From Stramenopiles sp. TOSAG23-3 (Eukaryota > Sar), in the NCBI GenBank assembly GCA_900128585.1, contig LT642150.1, positions 1 to 64,000 on the forward strand: 64,000 nt of DNA, given 5' to 3'. The notes beneath the pieces were generated by a model. That model was given only the letters and a program-made list of their open reading frames with translations, did not search any database and was not told the origin of the DNA. Both the position numbers and the translations under genes were made by a program. Numbering within the stretch: position 1 is the stretch's first letter; each line of letters begins with the position of its first letter. Of this stretch, positions 39,801 through 48,401 are shown piece after piece.

Positions 39801-40846
39801 AGGCACAAGTTGATTCCGAGAAGGAAAGGTTAGGGCAGAGAGAACAGCAGTTGCTTGGTCTTAAACAGCAGTTCGAAAACTTGTCGCAACAAATCGAGCA
39901 TTTGATGAGCCAGAGTGACGGGAGCAAAATGAACAACTTTAAGAATAACATTCGTCTTCGTCAAATCGAAGAGGAAATCAAAGATTTGTCTGCTTCAATT
40001 GCTGCAAAAGAGAGCAGGCTGGAAAAGTTAGATGCACGGCGGTGCCAACAACGCTACGGTGAGCTGGATTCCGAGATGTACAAGTTGAACACCCAGCTCG
40101 CGAACGAACAGGGCACCGAGACAGTCCTCCAAAAGCAGAAGGAAGACTTAGAGCTTATCTTGAGGGACCAGAAGTACAGAAAAATTGAAGATCGACACTC
40201 GGAAATTGTTATTGAGCACCAGACGCTGTTGATGACAGTTTCTGATTTGGACAAGTACTACAAAGCGCTTGATAGCGCTTTACACCAGTACCACAGCACA
40301 AAAATAGCCGAAATTAACAGCATAATCAAAGAGTTGTGGCAATTGACGTATCGTGGTGGCGATATCGACACGATCGAAATTAGATCCGATGCAAACGAGA
40401 AGAAAGGCGGCAGGGGAGGAAGGAGCTACAATTATAGGGTTGTCATGAAAAAAGGCGCCTCGTCGGGGACTAAAGCACTAGACATGCGGGGCCACTGCAG
40501 TGCTGGCCAAAAAGTGCTGGCTTGCTTAATTGTTCGCCTTGCACTTGCGGAAACGTTTTCTGGCGATTGCGGAATATTTTGTCTGGATGAACCTACGACT
40601 AACCTCGATGAAGCGAACAAGAAAGGTTTTGCGGAAGCGTTGCAACAAATTTTGGAAGCCAGGGCAAAGCAGTCTAATTTCCAGCTGGTTGTAATAACTC
40701 ACGACGAGGAGTTCATGGAGAATCTGTCCAGCCAGCAGTCTCTGGGGGGAGGGTTGCCCCGCCATTTCTTTAAAATCAACCGCGAAGAGGACCAAAACAA
40801 CCCAGGGCAATACTACAGTGTTGCGAAACGGCACAGTTACGTGTAA
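36815..40846 (+). CDS. RAD50: DNA repair ATPase RAD50
   Basis: 1343 residues, typical of eukaryotic RAD50 (about 1310). RAD50 is the SMC-like ATPase of the MRN/MRX complex, which tethers and processes double-strand breaks and maintains telomeres. It starts MSSLDKLSIQGIRSF. Walker A is GPNGCGKTT at 34-42. The Q-loop region has FTHQEESNWPLGD. Two long coiled-coil arms flank the zinc hook CLLC at 704-707. The ABC signature region is MRGHCSAGQKVLACLIVRLA, Walker B is FCLDEPTTNLD with Asp1258-Glu1259, and the H-loop is VVITHDEEF. All catalytic residues are intact. No MRE11 or NBS1 gene is in the window. Confidence 0.97.
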   Translation: MSSLDKLSIQGIRSFSPYKNQTIEFYKPLTFIVGPNGCGKTTTIECLKYATTGVLPPGSDQGKNFVHDPTIAGEDHVSGVVKLKFFDKTGDRPMKVTRVMKLRKKKTKLEFKTMDSTIELIDDQGRLKSLNHKVQDTNTMIPEFLACSKAVLDNVIFTHQEESNWPLGDKAELKRRFDQIFESTRYTKALDDLLKQKKANKKKADEARNNLNLINKDLEQYRKEKANLEKVQLRLDELLEGRAQLQSKLNAAEEECTQLNTVIREAGGIKQTVQNLRVRLESNQEEAKRVEDSIETLFTESLEELTAMAQRIADKEEHGKHQIDSLRDQKGRCEKDMTKVQVEKEKIITSLAKLNHEHAEATKFRKVHFENMSRICRKYTIGGSPASEEEVNAASSKRVLRSFHNIQMELKRKFESCTADVEKARKEFNSAESKLKLEEQSSSRQIADRQQRKEKITSQIQKERDKLASMGNNQSRMAARKAKNEKDIARSMASLQNQENGSEEDGAKAKVNDLDTEKHNLRSEIQVLRQECEEYERSSSLIANIERKKEIWDNEKAKLSALEKELLPDLRDLCDDTSADVTLLADRVQSIVKRKQTAQQESAEQLVNCKGDRRATEMTVNALIKSHGKDESALRKRRGDLENKILPIMRRHSQGDVGDITKGPETLSLLREKLAEVNSKHHMNDAMAKIAQMAITHSKQDHECLLCRRKFGDRGAVNDFIESMNSQMNQNANAGDAVSKAETLKKDIQSLEQHLSDYKNVWQKENARVEEQANTLEEARVNLETLSEKVVSIEKQNLNNVEALDEARKVLAVTEKYLSQAELCKVSAEKYEDLRFNLSGGVNFSDNKKNLESIRKDKTEKENELDDLEAKIANERRKLEKLQEERRTAEKAHQALLEERHRIEKDMHASKEIEDKIARMIAEKKSIDNEIDSLRNSLKPERERLEQQITMKTSVLKGSERALEEAKSEFSKCEKDLNGFETSHQNLAKFQSRDLEAQVDSEKERLGQREQQLLGLKQQFENLSQQIEHLMSQSDGSKMNNFKNNIRLRQIEEEIKDLSASIAAKESRLEKLDARRCQQRYGELDSEMYKLNTQLANEQGTETVLQKQKEDLELILRDQKYRKIEDRHSEIVIEHQTLLMTVSDLDKYYKALDSALHQYHSTKIAEINSIIKELWQLTYRGGDIDTIEIRSDANEKKGGRGGRSYNYRVVMKKGASSGTKALDMRGHCSAGQKVLACLIVRLALAETFSGDCGIFCLDEPTTNLDEANKKGFAEALQQILEARAKQSNFQLVVITHDEEFMENLSSQQSLGGGLPRHFFKINREEDQNNPGQYYSVAKRHSYV

Positions 40847-41008
40847 CGCCCTTTATAAATTTCCTCGCAGGGTCTGTAATTAGTTAACGTACCATTTGAA
40901 AAAAAACAAATTCCATTTGATACTTACTCTTATGATATATTATATTATATCTTATTCTTATTTCTTACGAATATATTAAGAGTTCTTAACAAGAATTCTT
41001 CTTTAGTT

Positions 41009-41623
41009 TTACAAATGTACAAAATAGTCGCTGCTCTTAGCTTTCGCATACTCTTCTCGATCCAAGAGCTCCTTTGAAAGCTTGATGTCTTGATTAATAG
41101 CCGATATCAAGTCCTCCATTGAGGTAAAGTCTAGCTCTGGACGGAGGTATCCGCACAGCACGACCCGTATGTAGTAGTCGTAAAAGTCTTGATGAAACTC
41201 GTGCATAACATACGGCTCAATTGTTTTCGTTTTGTTTTTAAAATATGGGTTCCACCCGATGCTGACGACTGTTTTGAACACTTTGCCCTCAAAATTCTCT
41301 TCTTCCTCCAAATCGTCGTCTGCAACGGGCACTTTTTTTCGCCATATTTGTGTCCACCCAAAATATATACCGGCATCGAGTTTTTCGACCACTTTAATTT
41401 GCTCCGGATTATCTGGGTTTTCCAGTGGTATATTTGCCGTTGGAATTCCTAGCAGCTTACTGCCTCTCTGGAACCCTTTCGACACTATGCCTCCCAGGCA
41501 AATATCACTGGGAAGCGACTGCAACCCCTCATAGCCCGCGGGTGGCGTAAAGGAGCTGCTTGCGACTTCACTATCACCAGTATCGGTCCCGTCTGCTACT
41601 ACAGGTTTGGTTTCTTCCGCCAT
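41009..41623 (-). CDS. Riboflavin kinase
   Basis: 204 residues from the ATG at 41621-41623; a TTG frame upstream is rejected. It phosphorylates riboflavin to FMN. The family motifs are GIVSKGFQRGSKLLGIPTAN (PTAN at 61-64 binds Mg/ATP), GIYFGWTQ, VVSIGWNPYFKNKTKTIEPYVMHEF (with the catalytic Glu) and FYDYYIRVVLCGYLRPELDF. This is a monofunctional eukaryote-type enzyme. The extra N-terminal 40 residues are acidic and Thr/Ser-rich, not a clear targeting peptide, so it is probably cytosolic. It is convergent with RAD50, 162 bases apart. Confidence 0.93.
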   Translation of the reverse strand: MAEETKPVVADGTDTGDSEVASSSFTPPAGYEGLQSLPSDICLGGIVSKGFQRGSKLLGIPTANIPLENPDNPEQIKVVEKLDAGIYFGWTQIWRKKVPVADDDLEEEENFEGKVFKTVVSIGWNPYFKNKTKTIEPYVMHEFHQDFYDYYIRVVLCGYLRPELDFTSMEDLISAINQDIKLSKELLDREEYAKAKSSDYFVHL

Positions 41624-42402
41624 TAGAATGTACTTATAGAACAGATTGAAAACACGCAAGTCACTTTTTTTTCACGTAAATAGTATTGTTCAGCATAAAA
41701 GGAATTTGCATTTCCATTACCAGTTTGGAAAAGTAGTTACCTTCGACGACTATACATTGTGTCGAATCGTGGATAATCTGTTGTTTAATAATATAATTCG
41801 ATCCGTGATATTATATAATCTATTTTATTGTATACTACTTTTTTTCATAATAAATGTAAAAAATGGGAATTATTTGCAGTACTACAGACAATTAGGTAGT
41901 AGGGTGATTTTTAACAAATAATAATACAAGAAATAGCATAGTCTAATAAAAGTGTTTTTTTTTTATTTCACAAAATTTTTATGTGGATGATGATGCATCA
42001 ATTCGATAATATGAGAGTCGGTCGTGTCCACCACAAAAGAAAAAAAATCAAAAAAAGAAGAAGACGCAGCACGCACAGCAGAAAAGGAATTATTAATATT
42101 CTAGTCTAAGAAAAAGAGAAAATATTATATAAGAATTTGAAAGGGGAACACACAACAAACAACAACAGGGACTGAAGATGAGATAATTTTACGAGGCAAT
42201 ACGTTCGGTATTCATCCTCAACATATTATTTCTACTCTATCTGTATTACTCTGAAGACCCATGTGTGTTACCCCTGTACCTGTCCTTAATATTTTGTACC
42301 CCCGCCCCCGCTTATCTCGTACTCTTCCACTCCTTTCTCCAAAACTAAAAGAACAAATAATATATAAATTAAAACATTTTTCAAAATACAAGAGTGTACA
42401 CC
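41624..42402. other. 780-base intergenic region
   Basis: No gene. AT-rich, with A and T runs, AAG-type purine runs near 42040-42120 and a short CCCCCGCCCCCGC patch near 42298-42312. A 91-codon frame at 41646-41921 is hydrophobic low-complexity and unsupported. Confidence 0.5.
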
Positions 42403-44124
42403 TCATTCCAGCCCAGGTTTTGCATCGTCCAAGAAATCAAAGTCACTCTCAATCGTTTCATCGCACTGCAACATTTTGTTTTTTTCTGCAATAATGTCCC
42501 CAGCACTGCTTTTGTTGATGATTGATATGGTCTCGCGATCAACCAGAACGCAGGCGCAAGCAGCTTTTTGTGGGTTGACTCCGTGATCTTTGCTCGTACT
42601 GAACACAGTCAAGCACCTAGCATGTTTACATATTTTTACTCCCCGCTCACTAGCTTCATGGGCTCGAATGACCAGTTTCAGATTGGTCTCGCGTAAAAAT
42701 GAGTCTATTGCATTGTACCCGTAAACAACGCTAAACTCGCCTCGCCGCCCGGTCATAAACTCTTTGGCCGTTGCCATCAGCTCTTTCTCCTGCTCATCGG
42801 TGGCAGGATCTGCCCACAACAGATTGAATGCCATCCGTTGATGGTACTTCGTTAAGTCTTTCTGCGGCAGCTGCGCACAATGAAGATTTCCTGGCGTTGA
42901 CGCCGCCGCCGACGTAACGCCAGGCTCTACGCTGTCGACAGAACCTTCAAAACTGGTTTCTGGCAAAAACGGGATTGCCCCCGCCTCCTCGGACAGGGTT
43001 TCATCGTCGGATTCGTCGTAAAATGTTGAACTTGCTAAATCGTCTTCCTCAGAATCGTAATTGTAGTTCCCTGGAGACTGCACCAGAATTGGACAGGGAA
43101 TTGTATTGATTTGGTCCAGGCGATTCCCAGGAAGGTGTTCCCCCTCACTAGGAGGGATGCCGCCGTGGACGCAAAAGATCCCATCGTCGATTACAGCTGC
43201 GAAAGGCAAATGCTGAAACGTTCTATTAATTTCGAGGCAAAGCCTTGTCCCCTGCTGACGGCCGAACCTTTTCCAGCATTGAGCGAGAAAGGAGCGCCCT
43301 CTATACTGCTCGTGCCACGTGTTTATTTCCACCGTTTCGTGGTTGCCGCGAAGCATGAACAGTTTGTTTGGGTGTCGAATTTTTCTGGCAAACAAATACG
43401 CTACAACTTCGATGCCCCCGTAACCTCGGTCTACGTAATCTCCCATAAACAGCGCCTTATTTCCCGATAGGTGCATGCCAAGTGGCCAAAGTTTCGTCCC
43501 AAAGAATCGCAGGTCGTCCATATTTCCATGGATGTCGCCTAAGACATAGCATGGGGACGACAGCTTCAAAACTCGCGACTCCTTCTGCAGCAGCAAGCTC
43601 GTCTGGCGACAGATAGTGACAAAATTATCAACGAAATCAGTCGCGTTCAAAAACTCGCAACGCCACTGTTTGGTGTTTTGGGTCTCAGAAATTATTTTTT
43701 CTACTAGATGAGTGGTGGAAGGTGACATTGGACGCAATCGAATGGACTCGTCGCGATTCGCTTCAGCCTGCTTGTCAAGCTCTTCTACGGTGTTTATTGA
43801 TGCGAGCCGCTTCAAACTCCAGGTTTTTACCCCCTCGATTTCGTCGTTCAAAGTAAACACCGAGCTCACGATCCGTTTGTTCTTTTTTGGCAACGTCTCT
43901 CGCAATTTTTCTTTCAACTTATCGACTTCCGCACGAAGCCTGTGGTTCTCTTGGATGATTTTTGGGTATATTATTTGTTCATCGTCTTCACTAGTTTTCC
44001 TCTTCTTATTCTGGACGTTTAAGAGACTGTTTGACAACAGCAACTCCGACCTGCTCAGCTGTGCCCCTGATTCTTGAGGGGCGCTGGTAGATTTCTCAAT
44101 ATCTGCGGAAGCAATTGAAGCCAT
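42403..44124 (-). CDS. PPP-family Ser/Thr protein phosphatase with coiled-coil N-terminus and acidic insert
   Basis: 573 residues. The three PPP metal-binding motifs are intact: GDIHG at 196-200, GDYVDRG at 228-234 and GNHE at 260-263. They are followed by FAAVIDDGIFCVHGGIPPSE. The usual IxRAHE is LVIRAHEASERG. An insert of about 80 residues between HGGIPPSE and LLWADPA carries NYNYDSEEDDLASSTFYDESDDE, probably phosphorylated or calcium-sensing. The N-terminal 130 residues hold a leucine-zipper-like coiled coil (NHRLRAEVDKLKEKLRE) preceded by a basic NKKRK. The core is PP1/PP2A-like, but the flanks match no named class. Oligomerisation through the coiled coil is inferred. Confidence 0.85.
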   Translation of the reverse strand: MASIASADIEKSTSAPQESGAQLSRSELLLSNSLLNVQNKKRKTSEDDEQIIYPKIIQENHRLRAEVDKLKEKLRETLPKKNKRIVSSVFTLNDEIEGVKTWSLKRLASINTVEELDKQAEANRDESIRLRPMSPSTTHLVEKIISETQNTKQWRCEFLNATDFVDNFVTICRQTSLLLQKESRVLKLSSPCYVLGDIHGNMDDLRFFGTKLWPLGMHLSGNKALFMGDYVDRGYGGIEVVAYLFARKIRHPNKLFMLRGNHETVEINTWHEQYRGRSFLAQCWKRFGRQQGTRLCLEINRTFQHLPFAAVIDDGIFCVHGGIPPSEGEHLPGNRLDQINTIPCPILVQSPGNYNYDSEEDDLASSTFYDESDDETLSEEAGAIPFLPETSFEGSVDSVEPGVTSAAASTPGNLHCAQLPQKDLTKYHQRMAFNLLWADPATDEQEKELMATAKEFMTGRRGEFSVVYGYNAIDSFLRETNLKLVIRAHEASERGVKICKHARCLTVFSTSKDHGVNPQKAACACVLVDRETISIINKSSAGDIIAEKNKMLQCDETIESDFDFLDDAKPGLE

Positions 44125-44711
44125 TGCGCAAATAATTTGCGCGAAACTTTGTAAGGTAGGTCGGGGTTATTTGCATTTATCTTCCTTTCCCTTGATACCA
44201 TATATACTTACGTTTTCCAACAGTATCGTTTATAAAAGACAAATGCTGTACATACATCTGAAACCAACTAATCTGTACCTTCCCCCCCCCCCTTTTTTTT
44301 TTATTATATATTATTTTTTTAGAGTAATAGAAGTCATTTTAATCGGACAGTGTGGAGGGAAAAAAAAAAACTCAAATGTCATTTTTCTTCCTTTTTTTGT
44401 TATTTTGCCTGCTATTTACCTTGTGCAACTTTGTGTTTTACGTACTTGTAAATCTATCTACACTACTAATATATCAAAGTGTTCCCCGTAAAAACGTCAC
44501 TTTCGTTAATATTTTAAGAGATAATACAAGTACACATTACCTATATAACGGGTTTCTCACGTTTTTTTGTAAAAATTGTTGATTTTTTACATGAACCATT
44601 ATTTACGTTATATAGGCATTCATCAAAAGACGAGTTTAATAGACGACTATAATAAGTACAACTAACGAAAGCTTGTAATTTAAGAGAAGCAAACCAACTC
44701 TAAAACGCACA
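44125..44711. other. 590-base intergenic region
   Basis: No gene between two minus-strand genes. It has a poly-C run followed by a poly-T run near 44281-44302 and the 10-mer TAGACGACTA at 44640-44649. Confidence 0.5.
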
Positions 44712-45737
44712 TCACATAGTTTTAACTCCTGGCAACACACACAGCATTTCGTACAAAAGATTGGATGCTGTTAAGGCTGTTGTTCCAGTCATATCATAAG
44801 GCGGTGAAACTTCAACTAAATCACAGCCGACGATATTTAACCCGCGCAAACCACGGATCGCCTCGAAAGCTTGAAAAACGGTCAATCCACCGCATTCCAG
44901 TGTTCCGGTACCAGGAGCAAAAGATGGATCAAGGCTGTCAATGTCAAAACTTAGGTAAATGGGTCTGTTCCCCATGGTCTTCCTTACTTTCCCCATTAAA
45001 TTTACTAGGCTTTTGTGCCAAATTTCTTCTGCAGTTACTACATTAAAGCCCTGGTCACGGCACCAGTCGAAATCTTCCGCCGCGTACCCAGTACCACGCA
45101 ACCCAATCTGATAAACACGATCACAGTCTAACAAGCCCTCTTCCACGGCCCTTCGAAATGGGGTTCCATGAGCAATCTTTTCTCCAAACATTTCGTCGTT
45201 AACATCAGCGTGCGCATCAATATGAACGAGGCCTACCGGCCCATGCTGCTGCGCCATTGCACGCAATATTGGCAAGACGATCGTGTGATCCCCACCTATA
45301 GTAAGAGGTATTACGCTCTTCGAAACAATATTTTCAGTGTAAAAATTCGATATTATGTCCACGCTTTTCTTCAGATCAAACGTATTTATAGGCACATCTC
45401 CAATATCGCCCACTTGGAGTGAGTCAAATGGCGCTGCACGGGTGGCCATATTGTACGGTCGCATCATTACGGATTCTGCCCTCACCTGCCGAGGACCAAA
45501 GCGACACCCGGGGCGCAACGAGGTTCCGATATCCATAGGGACGCCAACAAAGCAAGCATCTAGGTCATTTACGCCAGATAACGGGACTGCTGGAAGTCTC
45601 ATAAACGTCCCCAGCGCTTCTGCTGTACTACCGGCACGTGGCATCGCATTTCCTGACAACGGCGCATTAAATGTCGAGAAAGACACCCTCCCAGCGCAAG
45701 AGTTGAGGCTGAAGCGGCAAACGCGCGAGCACAACAT
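44712..45737 (-). CDS. Agmatinase / arginase-family ureohydrolase, probably mitochondrial
   Basis: 341 residues from the ATG at 45735-45737; an upstream TTG frame is rejected. The enzyme family hydrolyses agmatine (to putrescine and urea) or related guanidino compounds with two Mn ions. All six metal ligands are seen: His151 (GGDHT), Asp174, His176 and Asp178 (HIDAHAD), and Asp265 and Asp267 (SFDIDSLDP). GVPMDIGTSLRPGCRFGPRQVR and PGTGTLECGGL are agmatinase-like rather than arginase-like. Residues 1-40 (MLCSRVCRFSLNSCAGRVSF) are Arg/Ser-rich without acids, as in mitochondrial presequences. It is divergent from a flavin amine oxidase, with a 547-base spacer. Substrate is inferred. Confidence 0.88.
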   Translation of the reverse strand: MLCSRVCRFSLNSCAGRVSFSTFNAPLSGNAMPRAGSTAEALGTFMRLPAVPLSGVNDLDACFVGVPMDIGTSLRPGCRFGPRQVRAESVMMRPYNMATRAAPFDSLQVGDIGDVPINTFDLKKSVDIISNFYTENIVSKSVIPLTIGGDHTIVLPILRAMAQQHGPVGLVHIDAHADVNDEMFGEKIAHGTPFRRAVEEGLLDCDRVYQIGLRGTGYAAEDFDWCRDQGFNVVTAEEIWHKSLVNLMGKVRKTMGNRPIYLSFDIDSLDPSFAPGTGTLECGGLTVFQAFEAIRGLRGLNIVGCDLVEVSPPYDMTGTTALTASNLLYEMLCVLPGVKTM

Positions 45738-46284
45738 CGCTACTGACGAGTTTTCTAGTTGACTGCACACAGCGGGCTGATACTCGGGCAAGTATATCAA
45801 ATTTTGATTTTCTTATCCTATCCTTCCGTAAGCGAATCCTTTGTTCGATCTTCAGTTCTTAAGTGGGGTACGTGCATACATACCTATACATGTAAGTCAC
45901 GACGGGCACCCCTCCGTAAAATGCCAGCTCTGAAGGGGGCTTCTCCTCTATTAAAAATCACACTGAATGGTGGTGCTGAAAAAACACTGCTGAACACTGA
46001 GCGAGAGAGTCAGTCCGCTCCTCCTCCTCCTCCATCAATATTATTATTATTATTTAGAACGACTATCATCATTCCGGTGATGATGATGATGATGATATAT
46101 CCCCATTAATATTATTATATTATTGACATTATCCTTCCTTTTTTTTCTTCTTCTGTTTTCTTCTTTCTCTTCTATCTTCTTCTTCTTCATTTCTTTTCAA
46201 CCGAGCCACCAAAAATATTAGAATACGAGTTAATAATATAGACTTCGAGCTGCTCCCACACCACGCCATCACATTTAAAAGTTG
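45738..46284. other. Shared divergent upstream region of agmatinase and amine oxidase
   Basis: No gene. It contains CTCCTCCTCCTCC (about 46019-46031), a GAT microsatellite of about six units (46079-46096), and TTC-rich sequence at 46138-46200. Any co-regulation of the two genes would have to act here. Confidence 0.5.
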
Positions 46285-47973
46285 ATGTCGGTCGTTGAAA
46301 GGTCTTCTTTATCTTTCTACATATTCACAACTTCGTTCTATAATTGTTCTTATTCTGCCGACAAAATGTGGGGCGCTCTTGTTATCTTGTGTGTGGGTTT
46401 GGCCGTACACGTCCGCGGGGAAATCGCCGGGTCGCGTGTTTGTGAAATTAAACAAGTGCGTGCCGACGTCGTTATTGTTGGTGCTGGGTATGCTGGGCTT
46501 TCTGCTGCCAGGAAGTTAGTTGCAAATAATATGTCCGTAGTGGTTCTGGAAGCGTCCAACGCTACGGGTGGGCGCACAAAAAACTATTGCCTTAAGAGTC
46601 ACTGCCCAGACGTGGAGTCCGACTATGTTGTGGAACTCGGGGGGCAGTGGATAGGGAACAGTACCGTTCAACCACATAGCTGGGAATTAATTGTAGAAGA
46701 TTTGGGTTTTGAAGTCTTTTCTGGCAGCTACACGCCCCCCAATGCGTCAAAAGTAACAGCTATGTCAACCCTTTACGCTACCACAGGCGTGCACAAATTT
46801 ACAACGCTGGAGGACGCTTTTCATAAACTTCCAAAGAATGTTCAAGCCGAGTTGAAGAGGGCGTGGGACGAGCTGGATTCGTACGCGGCTACAATCGATT
46901 TGGAACACCCCTATTTGAATGAGAATGCCCGGGCATGGGATTCAAAAACGTTTACGTCTTGGATAAACGAGACGGTGCAGTTACAAGAGAGCCGAACGGT
47001 GCTAAACGTTCTTTGTACAACCATGATAGCTCAGAGTCCGGACGTGGTATCCTTCTTGCACATTGTATTTTACATCAGGGCTGCCGATGGGATGAAAAAT
47101 CTTGTGGTGAACGAACAGCAGTACCGTGTGAGAGGGGGAACGCAAGCCCCCACATTTCAAATGGCGAAAGAATTGGGAAGCGATCGTGTGCTCCTCAGCA
47201 CCCCCGTTCGCCGTATAGCGCTGGGCAACAGTGATACAGACGTGGAAACCGACTGCGGTGAAGGCGCCCTGCCCATTACGGTGAGCGCCGACGATGGGGA
47301 CAGTGGAAATCGGGCGGTAGAAGTAAGGGCCCGGTATGCTATTGTAACCGGTGCCCCGCCTACCACCGGGAAAGGTATCGTATTTTGGCCGCCGTTGCCA
47401 TTTGAAAAGGATCAACTCTTTCAGCGAATGCCGATGGGAAATTCGGTAAAGGCGCAGCTCATATACCCCCACCCATTCTGGAGAAAGAAGGGCCACACTG
47501 GAACAATTTTGGCGTCGACGCCCCCCTTTGGCAAAAATGATTACTTGCTATCAAATTGCTTCGATAACACACCGTATGCCGGGTCTCCAGGAGTCTTGCT
47601 GTGTTTTGTCGAAGGTGAAACAAGCACCCAGATGATGAGACTCACGCACGAGGAGCGCGTCAAATTCATTGCCAACTGGCTTTCCAAAACGCTTGGAGAC
47701 GAGGCGAAAAACTCGTCATTAATTTTGAATTTGCTTGATTTCAACTGGGCAGCCCAGCCTTACATCGGCGGAGCATACACATCGTATTTGCCACCAGGGG
47801 CATGGACGTCGGTAGGGCACACTCTACGCGAACCTGTACAAAACATGTTATATTGGGCAGGGGCAGAGTATGCAAAAGACGGGTTTGGCTACATAAACGG
47901 TGCCATCCAGAGCGCTGGGGCCGTTGTTCAGGATATTCTGGCGTCAGTGAAAGAGGGCCGCTCACGATGTTAG
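46285..47973 (+). CDS. Flavin amine oxidase (MAO / polyamine / L-amino-acid oxidase superfamily), secreted or ER
   Basis: 562 residues from the ATG at 46285; a second ATG at 46366 gives 535 residues and places a clean signal peptide (MWGALVILCVGLAVHVRG) at the N-terminus, so I favour 46366. The FAD-binding motif is VVIVGAGYAGLSAARKL with the Glu of VVVLEASNATGGRT. MAO-like GGQWIGN is present. Near the C-terminus YIGGAYTSYLPPGAW and YWAGAEYAKDGFGYINGAI complete the fold. Mammalian MAO links FAD through a Cys in SGGCYTT; here the aligned residue is Ala, so FAD should be non-covalent. It oxidises amines or amino acids to aldehyde or ketoacid with H2O2. Substrate is unknown; putrescine or other polyamines are plausible given the neighbouring agmatinase. 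Confidence 0.85.
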   Translation: MSVVERSSLSFYIFTTSFYNCSYSADKMWGALVILCVGLAVHVRGEIAGSRVCEIKQVRADVVIVGAGYAGLSAARKLVANNMSVVVLEASNATGGRTKNYCLKSHCPDVESDYVVELGGQWIGNSTVQPHSWELIVEDLGFEVFSGSYTPPNASKVTAMSTLYATTGVHKFTTLEDAFHKLPKNVQAELKRAWDELDSYAATIDLEHPYLNENARAWDSKTFTSWINETVQLQESRTVLNVLCTTMIAQSPDVVSFLHIVFYIRAADGMKNLVVNEQQYRVRGGTQAPTFQMAKELGSDRVLLSTPVRRIALGNSDTDVETDCGEGALPITVSADDGDSGNRAVEVRARYAIVTGAPPTTGKGIVFWPPLPFEKDQLFQRMPMGNSVKAQLIYPHPFWRKKGHTGTILASTPPFGKNDYLLSNCFDNTPYAGSPGVLLCFVEGETSTQMMRLTHEERVKFIANWLSKTLGDEAKNSSLILNLLDFNWAAQPYIGGAYTSYLPPGAWTSVGHTLREPVQNMLYWAGAEYAKDGFGYINGAIQSAGAVVQDILASVKEGRSRC

Positions 47974-48401
47974 AGCAGGCGGGGATTCGGATGGAGACGA
48001 GAGTGTTTGGATGAGATAAACACACATATGATAAGAAAAACAAATTATATATCTAGTTAGGATTAGGGTATGAGGACGCTAAATTTAATTACTTAAATAA
48101 CACAGCCAATTTTCTTGTTTATATGATATAAGATATTTTTGTTTTTTTACTTTTTTTTACCGTACACTGTACGAGGTACGGTTCTCCGTACTTTTAGCTA
48201 ACGATGGCCCCGGAAATCATCAAAATGTTTCGGGGAGAAAACCGACAACGCAGAAGCGGGGTCTTTTTCGTTTGGAACGTCTTTAAAAGCGGCCGGTATT
48301 CCTCTACATTATGTGTGTGATAAAAAAAAAAGCTTTAGGTGTGTGTGATAAATATTGTCCATTTCAAAATGTTTCTTGGCAAAATCTTTCCAAGCGGACC
48401 T
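47974..48401. other. Convergent spacer with dispersed repeat and a GC-rich island
   Basis: No confirmed gene. It contains a copy of the 33202-type repeat, a TTAGGATTAGGG patch at 48058-48069, a GTAC-rich patch (48158-48180), and a coding-like GC-richer island at about 48195-48310. Confidence 0.5.
48092..48121 (+). repeat. Short dispersed repeat, partner of 33202-33228
   Basis: CTTAAATAACACAGCCAATT then TTCTTGTTTA matches the reverse complement of 33202-33228 with a two-base insertion. Upstream at 48037-48068 is AAACAAATTATATATCTAGT followed by TAGGATTAGGG, echoing words of the repeat at 27598. Confidence 0.55.

Noticed and set aside
46285-46365. N-terminal 27 residues of the amine oxidase as coding
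   Set aside because: Kept inside the listed interval but not favoured: the ATG at 46366 gives a clean signal peptide and the upstream part looks like a leader.
48058-48069. Interstitial telomere (TTAGGG) tract
   Set aside because: Only one or two degenerate units are present here and at 27646, 50421 and 49130; no tandem array.
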